A DNA stretch of 64,000 nt from Streptomyces sp. ALI-76-A (GCF_030287445.1 NZ_JASVWB010000002.1:2108001-2172000); one strand, 5' to 3'; shown: positions 34,769 to 44,207, counted from the stretch's first letter. Numbers and translations: made by a program. The notes: generated by a model not told the origin, from the sequence alone.

Positions 34769-36360
34769 TTGAGGTTCCCCTCGTCGTCGGCCTCGGCGTG
34801 GGCCGGTTCGTCGGTCGGCTGGGTCGGTGTGGTGGGGCTGGGGCGCTTGAGACCGTCGAAGAACGCCTGGACCCACAGGCCCGGCGGGGGTTCGGGCGCC
34901 TTGGGCTCGGGCTCCGGCTCGGGGTCCCGCTGGACGGTCGACCAGACGGTCGGCCGGCCCTCCCGCTCCGCCTGCTCGATGGCGGCCTGCTCGGCGTACC
35001 GCTGCGAGAGGGAGGCCCTGATCTGGCGGCGGCGCTGCGGCAGCCCGTTGGCGGTCCACTCGGTGACCTCGCGGACGTCGTCCTCCACCGGGACCGGGGT
35101 GATGAACTTGGGGCTGGTGGGGCGGCGCTTCTTGACCGTGCGCTTGGGCCCGGGCAGGGCGCCGAGTTCGGGCTGGGGCACGGCGGTGGCGCCGATGCCG
35201 TGGGCGAGTCCGACGCCGGGCTCGGTGGTGAGCATGTCGCTCGGCACGACGAGGATGGCGCGGACCCCGCCGTACGCGGAGGCGCGCAGCGAGACCTGCA
35301 TGTCGTACGCCCGGCAGAGCCGGCCGACGACGGCGAGGCCGAGGCGCGGCGCCTCGCCGAGGTCCTGGAGGTCGCCGCCCGACATGGCGCGCTCCAGCAT
35401 GCCCTCGGCCCGCAGCCGGGCCTCCTCGCTGAGGCTGACGCCGGCGTCCTCGATCTCGATGCAGACACCGGTCTGCACCTCGGTGGCGGTGACGTGCACC
35501 TTGGTCTGCGGGGGCGAGTAGCGGGTGGCGTTGTCGAGGAGTTCGGCCGCCGCGTGGATGACGGGTTCGACGGCGGTGCCCTTGACGTTGACCTTGGCGA
35601 TCGAGGACAGGTCGATGCGCCCGTACTCCAGGATCCGGGACATCGCGCCGCGCAGCACGCTGTACAGCGCGACAGGTTCGGGCCACTGGCGGCCGGGGCG
35701 GCCGCCGCCGAGGACGGAGATGGAGTCGGCGAGCCGGCCGATCAGCGCGGTGCCGTGGTCGATGCGCAGCAGGTCGTCGAAGACCTCGGGGTTGCGGCCG
35801 TGGTCCTCCTCCATCTCCCGGAGTTCACTGGCCTGCTGGTGCACGATCGCCTGCACGCGGCGGGCGATGTTGACGAAGGACCGCTGGGTGCCGTCGCGCA
35901 GCACCTCCTCGTCGTCGACGATCTTGAGCATCGTCTTGATCAACGACAGCTGGGCCTCGGGGAGATCGCGCCACGCGGGGTCGATGTCGCCGAGGTCGCG
36001 CATCACCTCTCTGGGGGAATTGCCGGCCCGCAGCCGGTCCAGCGCGGCCGGGACGATCACCTTCGCGAGGTTGATCATCTCCTCGTCGTGGGCGGCGATC
36101 CGCCGTTCCAGATACGCGGTGTGACGCTCGTGCTCCGCGCGCAGGTCACGCAGGGTCCGGCCGCGGCGGACCGCTTCGGCCGCCGTCGCGATCACCAGGA
36201 GCGTCGCGACGGCACCGCACCAGCCGACGGCCGACCGGGCCGGTTCCGTCACCACGGCGACGGCGGCCCCGGTCACCGCGGCCATCGCTATGGCGGGCAG
36301 CAACAGCACGCGCGAGTACGGGAGTTCACGGCGACCGGGAGGAGATTGAACACTCACCAT
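34765..36360 (-). CDS. rarA: Conservon membrane-bound histidine kinase-like protein
   Basis: A 531-residue nitrate-sensor-like kinase homologue. Two transmembrane segments (about residues 18-62) with almost no extracellular loop precede a cytoplasmic helical region, then a HATPase domain (VIHAAAELLDNATRYSPPQT as N-box, LGLAVVGRLCRAYDMQVSLR as the G-box region). The region where a phospho-accepting His would be expected reads LLRIDHGTALIGRLADS. The C-terminal 150 residues are proline-rich and disordered. The ATG follows GAGGGCCCAC. First gene of the conservon; it probably anchors the RarB-RarC-RarD complex. Confidence 0.92.
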   Translation of the reverse strand: MVSVQSPPGRRELPYSRVLLLPAIAMAAVTGAAVAVVTEPARSAVGWCGAVATLLVIATAAEAVRRGRTLRDLRAEHERHTAYLERRIAAHDEEMINLAKVIVPAALDRLRAGNSPREVMRDLGDIDPAWRDLPEAQLSLIKTMLKIVDDEEVLRDGTQRSFVNIARRVQAIVHQQASELREMEEDHGRNPEVFDDLLRIDHGTALIGRLADSISVLGGGRPGRQWPEPVALYSVLRGAMSRILEYGRIDLSSIAKVNVKGTAVEPVIHAAAELLDNATRYSPPQTKVHVTATEVQTGVCIEIEDAGVSLSEEARLRAEGMLERAMSGGDLQDLGEAPRLGLAVVGRLCRAYDMQVSLRASAYGGVRAILVVPSDMLTTEPGVGLAHGIGATAVPQPELGALPGPKRTVKKRRPTSPKFITPVPVEDDVREVTEWTANGLPQRRRQIRASLSQRYAEQAAIEQAEREGRPTVWSTVQRDPEPEPEPKAPEPPPGLWVQAFFDGLKRPSPTTPTQPTDEPAHAEADDEGNLK

Positions 36361-36684
36361 GTGGGCCCTCGGAAAGAGATCGGCTGGGTGTCGGGGGTGT
36401 TTGTGGGGGGAAACGTCATGGGTATGTCGGGATCTTCTGCGTGTTTGGGAACAAGCGCACGAATACCCCTCAACTCGGTGCGCTGCGGGCGAGCTTAGTC
36501 CGACCGGGTCATCGCTGTGTCATATTCAGCAAGCGCCTGAAACCGGACGCGCGGGGAGAGTACGCTCGTCTCCATTTGCACGCTGAGCCCTCACTCGAAC
36601 ACAGCGCGTCACGGCGTACAGGCGTGCGAGCGCCACTCACCGTGACGAGCGGAGCGCCCGCGAAAGGGTGGCGGGAGGGAGCTT
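36361..36684. other. Intergenic region upstream of the conservon
   Basis: These 324 bp lie between the rarA start and the TetR stop. They must contain the rar promoter, on the minus strand. Composition is less GC-rich than the genes (for example GTGTCATATTCAGCAAGC near 36520). I found no gene or clear operator. Confidence 0.45.
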
Positions 36685-37320
36685 TCAGGCCCCGGCGATG
36701 CGTAGCGCGGCGTCCGCCGTCGCCTCGGCGAAGGCGGACACGGGCCGCTCCGGGTCCGAGCGGTGCACGAGGATGACGCTCTCGATCAGCCCGAACACCA
36801 GGTCCGTACGCAGCTCGAGCGCGCTCTTGGCGAGCGCGCCGCCGGCCGCCGTGGCGGCGATCAACTGCCGGTAGGCGTCCTTGAGTTCGGCGCGCACGGC
36901 GTGGAAGCCGGCGAACCGCTCGGCGCGCACTTCGGGCAGCAGGTAGAGCCCGCCGAGGTTGTGCGGTCCGCCGCACAGCACCTCCACGTCCGCCCGGCAC
37001 AGCTCCCACAGCCGGTCCTCGGCCGGGGCGGTGTCGTCGGCCAGGAGTTCCCGGGCGTACGCGAGGGAAGGCGTGACCGTGGACTCCAGGAGCCGGGCGA
37101 GCAGCTCCTCCTTGCCGGAGACGTAGTGGTACATGGACGCCTGGCGCATGCCGGCGCGCTCGGCGACGGCCCGGGTGGAGGTGGCCGCGTAGCCGAGGGT
37201 GGTGAACAACTCCGCGGCGGCCGCGAGGAGTTCCTCACGCGGCTCCAGTCCGCTGTCCGGCCGCTGCGCGGCTCGCGGCCTGCCGACCCGTCGGCCCGGG
37301 CGTGCGCCTGCTGTCCCCAT
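36685..37320 (-). CDS. TetR-family transcriptional regulator
   Basis: A 211-residue TetR regulator: helix-turn-helix at about residues 30-75 (LLAAAAELFTTLGYAATSTR, then AVAERAGMRQASMYHYVSGK) and a helical ligand/dimer domain. The ATG at 37320 follows GAGGATCGACGGC. It is divergent from the carboxylase/allophanate hydrolase operon. A perfect 22-bp palindrome lies in the shared intergenic region, and a near copy lies before the APC permease gene at 29061, so these two units are its probable targets. The ligand is likely the pathway substrate or an intermediate, which is inference. Confidence 0.9.
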   Translation of the reverse strand: MGTAGARPGRRVGRPRAAQRPDSGLEPREELLAAAAELFTTLGYAATSTRAVAERAGMRQASMYHYVSGKEELLARLLESTVTPSLAYARELLADDTAPAEDRLWELCRADVEVLCGGPHNLGGLYLLPEVRAERFAGFHAVRAELKDAYRQLIAATAAGGALAKSALELRTDLVFGLIESVILVHRSDPERPVSAFAEATADAALRIAGA

Positions 37321-37420
37321 GCCGTCGATCCTCGCACACCACCGGCCCCGGTGATCTTCGTGAGGGTCCGGTAACCGAGCGGCAACGCGGGGGCAATGCC
37401 GGCGACCCGCCGCCCGCCTA

Positions 37421-37442
37421 ATTTCTGTCACGCGACAGAAAT
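37421..37442. promoter_or_regulatory. Perfect 22-bp palindromic operator of the carboxylase operon
   Basis: Arms ATTTCTGTC and GACAGAAAT flank ACGC in perfect dyad symmetry, a size and shape typical for TetR dimers. The possible -10 hexamer TAATTT overlaps its left edge, and the operon start is 36 bases downstream. The same arrangement is found before the APC permease (28996-29017). Confidence 0.8.
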
Positions 37443-37478
37443 AGACCGGAGCCCGAGACCAGAGCCGGAGGTCCCGCG

Positions 37479-38303
37479 ATGGCGACACAGACCACTTACG
37501 GAGCCCGCGCCCACGCACGCGCCCAGGAGGGCGCCCGCGCCGAGGCCATGCCCGTCGTCCCGGCGCGGGACTGGCCGGCCCCGCCCTGCGAGGCGGGCCA
37601 CCTGGTGTGGGCCGAGACGGTGGCGGGCGGCAACTACACGCACCGGGTCCTGGCCCGCGGCACCGAGCTGCGCCTGACCGACCCGCGCGGCGAAGCCTGC
37701 GCCCACCTGCTCCTGTACGCGGCCGACCGGCCCTGGGAGCGGCTGAACGTCGCCGACACGGTGAAGGTCCAGTGGAACGCCTACCTCGGCGAGGGGCAGC
37801 TGCTGCTGTCCGACCAGGGCCGGGTCCTCGCCTCGGTCGTCGCCGACACCTCCGGCCGGCACGACGCGCTGTGCGGCACCTCGACGCTCGTCCGCAACAC
37901 CGAGCGCTACGGCGACGGCACCCCGCAGGGCCCCTCCCCCGCCGGCCGCGAGCTGTTCAAACTGGCGGCCGCCAAGAACGGCCTGGAACCCCGGGACCTG
38001 CCGCCCTCGCTCTCCTTCTTCCAGGGTGTGGAGGTGGGCGAGGACGGCGTCCTCGGCTTCACCGGCTCGGCCGGCCCCGGCGGCAGCGTGACCCTGCGCG
38101 CCGAGCAGGACGTCACCGTCCTCGTCGCGAACGTGCCGCACCCGGCCGACCCGCGCCCCGAGTACGTCAGCACCCCGCTGGAGGTGCTCGCCTGGCGCGC
38201 CGAGGCGACCGGCCCGGGCGACCCCCGGTGGGACGCCACCCCCGAAGGCCGCCGCGCCTTCCTCAACACCGCCGAATTCCTCGCCGCGAGGGGGCTCGCA
38301 TGA
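37479..38303 (+). CDS. DUF1989 protein, urea carboxylase-associated type; likely carboxyguanidine deiminase subunit
   Basis: A 274-residue DUF1989 protein, historically called urea carboxylase-associated protein. Core motifs are THRVLARGTELRLTDPRGEA, QWNAYLGEGQLLLSDQGRVL, HDALCGTS and SLSFFQGVEVGEDG. Pairs of such proteins beside a biotin carboxylase have been shown to form carboxyguanidine deiminase, which converts carboxyguanidine to allophanate and ammonia. It has a strong GGAGG ribosome site and overlaps the next gene by ATGA. First gene of the operon, directly behind the palindromic operator. Confidence 0.87.
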   Translation: MATQTTYGARAHARAQEGARAEAMPVVPARDWPAPPCEAGHLVWAETVAGGNYTHRVLARGTELRLTDPRGEACAHLLLYAADRPWERLNVADTVKVQWNAYLGEGQLLLSDQGRVLASVVADTSGRHDALCGTSTLVRNTERYGDGTPQGPSPAGRELFKLAAAKNGLEPRDLPPSLSFFQGVEVGEDGVLGFTGSAGPGGSVTLRAEQDVTVLVANVPHPADPRPEYVSTPLEVLAWRAEATGPGDPRWDATPEGRRAFLNTAEFLAARGLA

Positions 38304-38929
38304 GCACGCACACCCGCCCGAGCACGCGCACGGCGGTCGTCCCCGCACGCGCCGCCTGGTCCTGCGTCGTCCGCGCCGGCGAGACGCTCACCATCACCGA
38401 CCTGCACGGCAACCAGGCCGTCGACTTCCTCGTGTACGACGCCCACGACACCTCCATCCGCTACAGCGCGCCCGACACGATCCACGCGCAGGGCGGCATC
38501 TTCCTGACCACGGGCAGTGTGCTCATGTCCAACGAACACACCCCGCTGATGAGCGTGGCCGCCGACGAGGTCGGCCGGCACGACACGGTCGGCGGCGCCT
38601 GCTCCAAGGAGTCGAACACCCTGCGGTACGGCCACCACACCTGGTCGCAGCACGCGTGCGTGGACAACTTCCTCGCCGAGGGCGCCAAGTACGGCCTCGG
38701 CAAGCGCGACCTCGTCTCCAACATCAACTGGTACATGAACGTGCCGGTCGAGAAGGACGGCACCCTCGGCATCGTCGACGGCCTCTCCGCCCCGGGCCTG
38801 AAGCTCACCCTGCTCGCCGAACGCGACGTACTCGTCCTGGTCTCCAACTGCCCGCAGATCAACAACCCGTGCAACGGCTTCGAGCCGACGGCGGTGGAGA
38901 TGACGATCACCGAGGCGGGCACCGCATGA
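38300..38929 (+). CDS. DUF1989 protein, second carboxyguanidine deiminase-type subunit
   Basis: A 209-residue DUF1989 protein paralogous to its upstream neighbour: GETLTITDLHGNQAVDFLVY, HAQGGIFLTTGSVLMSNEHT, GRHDTVGGACSKESN and the conserved SNCPQINNPCNG with cysteines that may bind a metal or act in catalysis. The two subunits probably form a heteromer. Its start and stop each overlap a neighbour by ATGA, so stoichiometric synthesis with the first subunit and the carboxylase is expected. The classical name is urea carboxylase-associated protein 1. Confidence 0.88.
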   Translation: MSTHTRPSTRTAVVPARAAWSCVVRAGETLTITDLHGNQAVDFLVYDAHDTSIRYSAPDTIHAQGGIFLTTGSVLMSNEHTPLMSVAADEVGRHDTVGGACSKESNTLRYGHHTWSQHACVDNFLAEGAKYGLGKRDLVSNINWYMNVPVEKDGTLGIVDGLSAPGLKLTLLAERDVLVLVSNCPQINNPCNGFEPTAVEMTITEAGTA

Positions 38930-41900
38930 GCTTCGACACCCTCCTGGTCGCCAACCGGGGCGAGATAGCGGTCCGGATCATCCGCACCGCCCGCGAACTC
39001 GGCCTGCGCACGGTCGCCGTGCACTCCGACCCGGACCGCTCCGCGCCCCATGTCCGGCTCGCCGACGAGGCGGTGCGGCTGGGCCCGGCGCCCGCGAAGG
39101 AGTCGTACCTCGACGCCGAGCTGGTGCTGAAGGCGGCCAAGGACACCGGCGCGGGCGCGATCCACCCCGGCTACGGCTTCCTGTCCGAGGACGCGTCCTT
39201 CGCCCGCCGCTGCGAGGACGCCGGAATCGTGTTCGTGGGTCCCACGCCCGGCCAGTTGGAGCTGTTCGGCGCCAAGCACACGGCCCGGGCGGCGGCCGAG
39301 GCGGCCGGGGTGCCGCTGGCCCCGGGGACGGGTCTGCTGGCCTCGCTCGACGAGGCACTCGCCCAGGCCGCCGGGATCGGCTATCCGGTGATGCTCAAGG
39401 CGACCGGCGGCGGCGGCGGCATCGGCATGTCGGCCTGCCACTCCGCCGACGCGCTGGCCGACGCCTGGGAGCGCGTGCAGCGCGTCGCCGCCGCCTCCTT
39501 CTCCTCCGCCGGCGTCTTCCTGGAGCGGCTGGTCGAGCACGCCCGCCATGTCGAGGTGCAGGTCTTCGGCGACGGCGCGGGCCGGGTGGTCACCTTCGGC
39601 GACCGCGACTGCTCCCTCCAGCGCCGCAACCAGAAGGTCGTCGAGGAGGCACCGGCACCGGGACTTCCGGCGCCCGTACGCGCACGACTCGCCGCCGCCG
39701 CCCGCGATCTGTGCGCCTCGGTCGGTTACCGCTCCGCCGGAACCGTCGAGTTCGTCTACGACGCCGCCCGCGAGGAGGCGTACTTCCTGGAGGTCAACAC
39801 CCGCCTCCAGGTGGAGCACCCGGTCACCGAGGAGATCCACGGCGTCGACCTGGTCGCCTGGATGCTGCGCCTGGCGCGCGGCGAGCGGGACGTCGTGCGC
39901 GAGCCCGGCGCGCCGCGCGGCCACGCCGTCGAGGCCCGCCTCTACGCCGAGGACCCGTCCCGCGAGCACCGGCCGAGCGCGGGCCTGCTGACCCGGGTCG
40001 AGTTCCCGCCGGGCGTCCGCGTCGACGGCTGGGTGGAGACCGGCACCGAGGTGACGACGTCGTACGACCCCCTGCTCGCGAAGGTCGTCGCGTACGGCTC
40101 CGACCGGGCGCACGCCCTGCGGCGGCTGGACGAGGCGCTGGCCCGCACCCGCGTCGACGGCATCGAGACCAACCTGGGCCTGGTCCGGGCGGCACTCGCG
40201 GACCACGCCTTCCGCGGGGCCACGCACTCCACGGCGACCCTGGCCGGGGTGAGCGACCCGACCCCCCGCGTCGAGGTCGTCTCCGGCGGCACGCTCACCA
40301 CCGTGCAGGACTGGCCGGGCCGCACCGGCCACTGGCAGGTCGGCGTACCCCCGTGCGGCCCGATGGACGACCTGTCCTTCCGGCTCGGCAACCGGGCGCT
40401 CGGCAACCAGGAGGGCGCGCCGGGCCTCGAGTGCACCCTCCAGGGCCCGTCGCTGAGGTTCACGCACCCGACGACGGTGTGCGTGACGGGCGCCCCGGCC
40501 CCGGTCACCGTGGACGGCACCCCGGTCGCCCAGTGGGAGCCGGTGACGGTCCCGGCGGGGGCGGTCCTGGAGGTCGGCGCGCCCCGCGCACACGGCCTGC
40601 GCACCTACGTCCTGCTCGCCGGCGGTCTCGACGTGCCCGCGTTCCTCGGCAGCGCGAGCACCTTCACCCTGGGCCGCTTCGGCGGACACGGCGGCCGGGC
40701 GCTGCGCACCGGCGACGTCCTGCACGGCGGAACGGTGGCCGAGGGGCGGCCGGTGCCGCCGCAGGACCGCCCGGACTTCACCGCCGTATGGCACGTCAAG
40801 GCCGTCGAAGGCCCGCACGCAGCCCCGGAGTTCTTCACCGAGGACGACATCCGCGACTTCTACGCCGCCGACTGGAAGGTCCACTTCAACTCGGCGCGCA
40901 CCGGTGTCCGCCTGGTCGGCCCGAAGCCGCGCTGGGCCCGCACCGACGGCGGCGAGGCGGGCCTGCACCCGTCCAACATCCACGACACCCCGTACTCCGT
41001 CGGCGCCGTCGACTACACAGGCGACATGCCGGTGCTGCTCGGCCCGGACGGCCCGTCGCTCGGCGGGTTCGTCTGCCCGGCGACCGTGCTCAGCGCCGAG
41101 CGGTGGAAGCTGGGCCAGCTGCGCCCCGGCGACACCGTGCGCTTCGCGCCGGTCCGGATCGACGGCTCGCCCCGCGAGGCCATCGTCGACGGCGGCATCC
41201 TCGCCCGGGACGGCGACGTGACGTTCCGGCGCAGCGGCGACGACAACCTGCTGGTCGAGTTCGGCCCCATGCAGCTCGACCTGGCGCTGCGCCTGCGCGT
41301 CCACGCGCTGATGGAGGCGGTGACCGAGGAGGGTCCGGAGGGGATCACGGACCTCACGCCGGGCATCCGCTCGCTCCAGATCCGGACCGACCCGCGCCGC
41401 CTCGCCCAGCCCGAACTCCTCGCCGCCGTACGGGTGATCGCCGCGTCCCTGCCGCCGAGCGACCAGTTGGTGGTGCCCTCCCGCACGGTCCACCTCCCGC
41501 TGTCCTGGGACGACCCGGCGACCCGGGAGGCGATCGACCGGTACATGGCGGGCGTGCGCGACGACGCGCCCTGGTGCCCGTGGAACATCGAGTTCATCCG
41601 CCGCGTCAACGGGCTGCCGTCGGTGGACGACGTGTACCGCACGGTCTTCGACGCCGAATACCTCGTCCTGGGCCTCGGCGACGTGTACCTGGGCGCCCCC
41701 GTGGCCACGCCCCTCGACCCCCGCCACCGCCTGGTGACGACGAAGTACAACCCGGCCCGCACGTGGACGGCGGAGAACTCCGTCGGCATCGGCGGGGCGT
41801 ACCTGTGCGTGTACGGCATGGAGGGTCCCGGCGGCTACCAGTTCGTGGGCCGGACGACCCAGGTGTGGTCGGGCTGGCAGCAGCGCGGCGCGTTCGAGCC

Positions 41901-42438
41901 GGGCTCGCCCTGGCTGCTGCGCTTCTTCGACCGGATCAGGTGGTACCCGGTGGACGCCGACGAACTCCTCGACCTGCGCGCCGACATCACGTCCGGCCGC
42001 TTCGTGCCCCGCATCGAGGAGGGCACCTTCTCACTGGCCGAGTACCAGGCCTTCCTGGCCGAGAACGCCGAGTCCATCGCGGAGTTCGGGAACCGGCAGC
42101 GCACGGCGTTCGGCGCGGAGCGGGACGCGTGGGAGGCGGCGGGCGAGTTCACCCGGGCACAGGCTGCCGACGCGCCGGCCGCGCCCGCCGCGGAGGTGAC
42201 CGTCCCGGCGGGCGGACGCCTCGTCGAGGCCGAGTTCGCCGCGTCCGTCTGGCAGCTGAACGTCGAGCCCGGCGACACGGTGACGGCCGGCCAGCCGCTG
42301 CTCGCCCTGGAGGCGATGAAAATGGAGTCCCGGGTGCACGCACCGGTGGACGGCGTGGTGGACAGGATCCTCGCCAGGCCCGGGGACCAGGTGGAGGCGG
42401 GCACGGCCCTGCTCGTCCTCGCCCCGGCGCCGGCCTGA
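38926..42438 (+). CDS. Biotin-dependent urea/guanidine carboxylase
   Basis: A 1,170-residue single-chain carboxylase. Biotin carboxylase domain at residues 1 to about 450 with the ATP loop LKATGGGGGIGM (157-168) and the active-site EVNTRLQVEHP (289-299). KipI/KipA-like carboxyltransferase domains at about 470-1010 (GPMDDLSFRLGNRALG, WCPWNIEFIRR, KYNPARTWTAENSVGIGG). A C-terminal biotinyl domain with Lys1132 in EAMKMES. The family carboxylates urea to allophanate or guanidine to carboxyguanidine. The two co-transcribed DUF1989 proteins, needed only for guanidine, favour guanidine. The start overlaps the upstream stop (ATGA). Confidence 0.93.
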   Translation: MSFDTLLVANRGEIAVRIIRTARELGLRTVAVHSDPDRSAPHVRLADEAVRLGPAPAKESYLDAELVLKAAKDTGAGAIHPGYGFLSEDASFARRCEDAGIVFVGPTPGQLELFGAKHTARAAAEAAGVPLAPGTGLLASLDEALAQAAGIGYPVMLKATGGGGGIGMSACHSADALADAWERVQRVAAASFSSAGVFLERLVEHARHVEVQVFGDGAGRVVTFGDRDCSLQRRNQKVVEEAPAPGLPAPVRARLAAAARDLCASVGYRSAGTVEFVYDAAREEAYFLEVNTRLQVEHPVTEEIHGVDLVAWMLRLARGERDVVREPGAPRGHAVEARLYAEDPSREHRPSAGLLTRVEFPPGVRVDGWVETGTEVTTSYDPLLAKVVAYGSDRAHALRRLDEALARTRVDGIETNLGLVRAALADHAFRGATHSTATLAGVSDPTPRVEVVSGGTLTTVQDWPGRTGHWQVGVPPCGPMDDLSFRLGNRALGNQEGAPGLECTLQGPSLRFTHPTTVCVTGAPAPVTVDGTPVAQWEPVTVPAGAVLEVGAPRAHGLRTYVLLAGGLDVPAFLGSASTFTLGRFGGHGGRALRTGDVLHGGTVAEGRPVPPQDRPDFTAVWHVKAVEGPHAAPEFFTEDDIRDFYAADWKVHFNSARTGVRLVGPKPRWARTDGGEAGLHPSNIHDTPYSVGAVDYTGDMPVLLGPDGPSLGGFVCPATVLSAERWKLGQLRPGDTVRFAPVRIDGSPREAIVDGGILARDGDVTFRRSGDDNLLVEFGPMQLDLALRLRVHALMEAVTEEGPEGITDLTPGIRSLQIRTDPRRLAQPELLAAVRVIAASLPPSDQLVVPSRTVHLPLSWDDPATREAIDRYMAGVRDDAPWCPWNIEFIRRVNGLPSVDDVYRTVFDAEYLVLGLGDVYLGAPVATPLDPRHRLVTTKYNPARTWTAENSVGIGGAYLCVYGMEGPGGYQFVGRTTQVWSGWQQRGAFEPGSPWLLRFFDRIRWYPVDADELLDLRADITSGRFVPRIEEGTFSLAEYQAFLAENAESIAEFGNRQRTAFGAERDAWEAAGEFTRAQAADAPAAPAAEVTVPAGGRLVEAEFAASVWQLNVEPGDTVTAGQPLLALEAMKMESRVHAPVDGVVDRILARPGDQVEAGTALLVLAPAPA

Positions 42439-42554
42439 CCGCTCCCGTACCCGCTCCCCCGGCTCCCGCCCGCCCACCGGGAGCTGCCGACCCGACAGCC
42501 TCCGTCGCCGCACGGGCGACTCCGGCCCGCGAACCGAAAGTCGAGGATCACCGC

Positions 42555-44207
42555 ATGTCCAGCACACTCTCCCGGGTCCGCGCCGCCTACGCCCGGATCG
42601 AGACCGTGGACCGCCCCGAGATCTGGATCGGCCTGCGCCCGCGGGCGGACGTCGAGGCGGAGGCCCGGGCGATCGACGACCGGCTGTCCCGGGGCGAACG
42701 GCTTCCGCTCGCCGGACGCCTGTGCGCCGTCAAGGGCAACATCGACGTGGCCGGCCTGCCCACCACCGCCGGCTGCCCCTCGTACGCCTACCAGCCACGG
42801 GTAGACGCGCCGGCCGTCGCCCGCCTCCGCGCGGCGGGCGCGCTCGTGCTGGGCACCACCAATCTGGACCAGTTCGCGACGGGCCTGGTCGGCACCCGCT
42901 CCCCGCACGGCGCCGTACGGGGCGCGCACGACCCGGCCAGGATCAGCGGCGGCTCCAGCTCCGGCTCGGCCGTCGCCGTGGCCCTCGGCATCGTCGACCT
43001 CGCGCTGGGCACCGACACCGCGGGCTCGGGCCGGGTGCCGGCCGCCTTCAACGGCATCGTGGGCCTCAAGCCCACCCGGGGCCTGGTCCCGACGGCGGGC
43101 GTGGTCCCCGCCTGCGCCTCGCTGGACTGCGTGACCGTCTTCGCCCGGACGCTTCCCGAGGCCGAGCAGGCCCTGGCGTACCTGGCGTCCCCGGCCGGCC
43201 GCGACCTGCCGCCGCTGCCCCGGCGCGCGCCGGGCCCGTGGCGGATCGCGGTCGCGGCGACGGATCAGCTCGGCGAGCTGGACGAGGGCTGGGCACAGGC
43301 CTACGAGGCCGCGGTGGACCGGCTGGTCGCCTCCGGCGCCTCGGTGCGCACCCTCGACCTCACGCCGTTCACCGAGGCGGCCGCGATGCTCTACGAGGGC
43401 GCCTTCGTCGCCGAGCGCTACACCGCCGTGGGGAGCTTTGTCGACAAGGCGATCAGCGAAGGGGACGCGTCCCTCGATCCCACGGTCGCCGGCATCATCA
43501 CCCGCGCCCGGGACATCCCGGCCCACCGGCTGTTCGCCGACATCGAGCGGCTGGCCGTCCTGCGCGCCCGCGCCGACACCGAACTCGCCGACGCGGACGC
43601 GCTGCTGCTGCCCACCGCCCCCGGCCATCCCACACTCGCCGAGGTGGCCGCCGACCCGCTGGGGGCCAACGCGCGCCTGGGCCGCTTCACCAACTCCACG
43701 AACCTCTTCGACCAGGCGGCCGTCGCCGTCCCGGCGGGCGAGGCGAACGGCCTCCCGTTCGGCGTGATGCTCATCGGTCCGGCCTTCACGGACGAGCGGC
43801 TGGCAAGGATCGCCGCACTGCTGGAGCCGGAGACGCGCCTGTCGGTGGTGGGCGCGCACCTGTCCGGCCAGCCCCTCAACCCCCAGCTGCTGTCCCTGGG
43901 CGCCCGCCTCGACCGGACGACCACCACGGCGCCGGTCTACCGCCTGCACGCCCTGCGCACCGACCCGCCCAAGCCGGGCCTGGTCCACGTGGGCGAGGGC
44001 GGGAGCCCGATCGAGACGGAGGTGTGGCGCCTTCCGGCCGAGGGTCTGGGCCGCCTGCTGAGCGTGCTCCCCCGCCCGATGACACTCGGCAGCGTGGAAC
44101 TGGCCGACGGCAGCCGGGTGCCCGGGTTCCTGTGCGAGCCGGGCGCCCTGGAAGGCGCGCCCGACATCACCGAGTACGGGGGCTGGCGCACGTACCTGAA
44201 CCGCTGA
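42555..44207 (+). CDS. atzF: Allophanate hydrolase
   Basis: A 550-residue amidase-signature enzyme that splits allophanate into two ammonia and two CO2. The Ser-cisSer-Lys triad is carried by VKGNIDVAG, ISGGSSSGSAVAVALG and GTDTAGSGRVPAAFNG. A C-terminal domain (about residues 445-550: YRLHALRTDPPKPGLVHVGE) is characteristic of allophanate hydrolases and absent from plain amidases. It lies 116 bp after the carboxylase gene on the same strand, a slightly larger gap than within the rest of the operon, and completes the route from guanidine (or urea) to ammonia. Confidence 0.93.
   Translation: MSSTLSRVRAAYARIETVDRPEIWIGLRPRADVEAEARAIDDRLSRGERLPLAGRLCAVKGNIDVAGLPTTAGCPSYAYQPRVDAPAVARLRAAGALVLGTTNLDQFATGLVGTRSPHGAVRGAHDPARISGGSSSGSAVAVALGIVDLALGTDTAGSGRVPAAFNGIVGLKPTRGLVPTAGVVPACASLDCVTVFARTLPEAEQALAYLASPAGRDLPPLPRRAPGPWRIAVAATDQLGELDEGWAQAYEAAVDRLVASGASVRTLDLTPFTEAAAMLYEGAFVAERYTAVGSFVDKAISEGDASLDPTVAGIITRARDIPAHRLFADIERLAVLRARADTELADADALLLPTAPGHPTLAEVAADPLGANARLGRFTNSTNLFDQAAVAVPAGEANGLPFGVMLIGPAFTDERLARIAALLEPETRLSVVGAHLSGQPLNPQLLSLGARLDRTTTTAPVYRLHALRTDPPKPGLVHVGEGGSPIETEVWRLPAEGLGRLLSVLPRPMTLGSVELADGSRVPGFLCEPGALEGAPDITEYGGWRTYLNR

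Noticed and set aside
37421..37442. Guanidine-II (mini-ykkC) riboswitch hairpin
   Set aside because: The centre ACGC is close to the ACGR loop, but guanidine-II needs two such hairpins with ACGR, and the copy before the permease has ACCC. A TetR DNA operator beside a TetR gene explains it better.
38461..41727. A 1,088-codon open frame on the minus strand opposite the carboxylase gene
   Set aside because: Antisense shadow of the biotin carboxylase. It shows no recognisable motif and no credible start or ribosome site.
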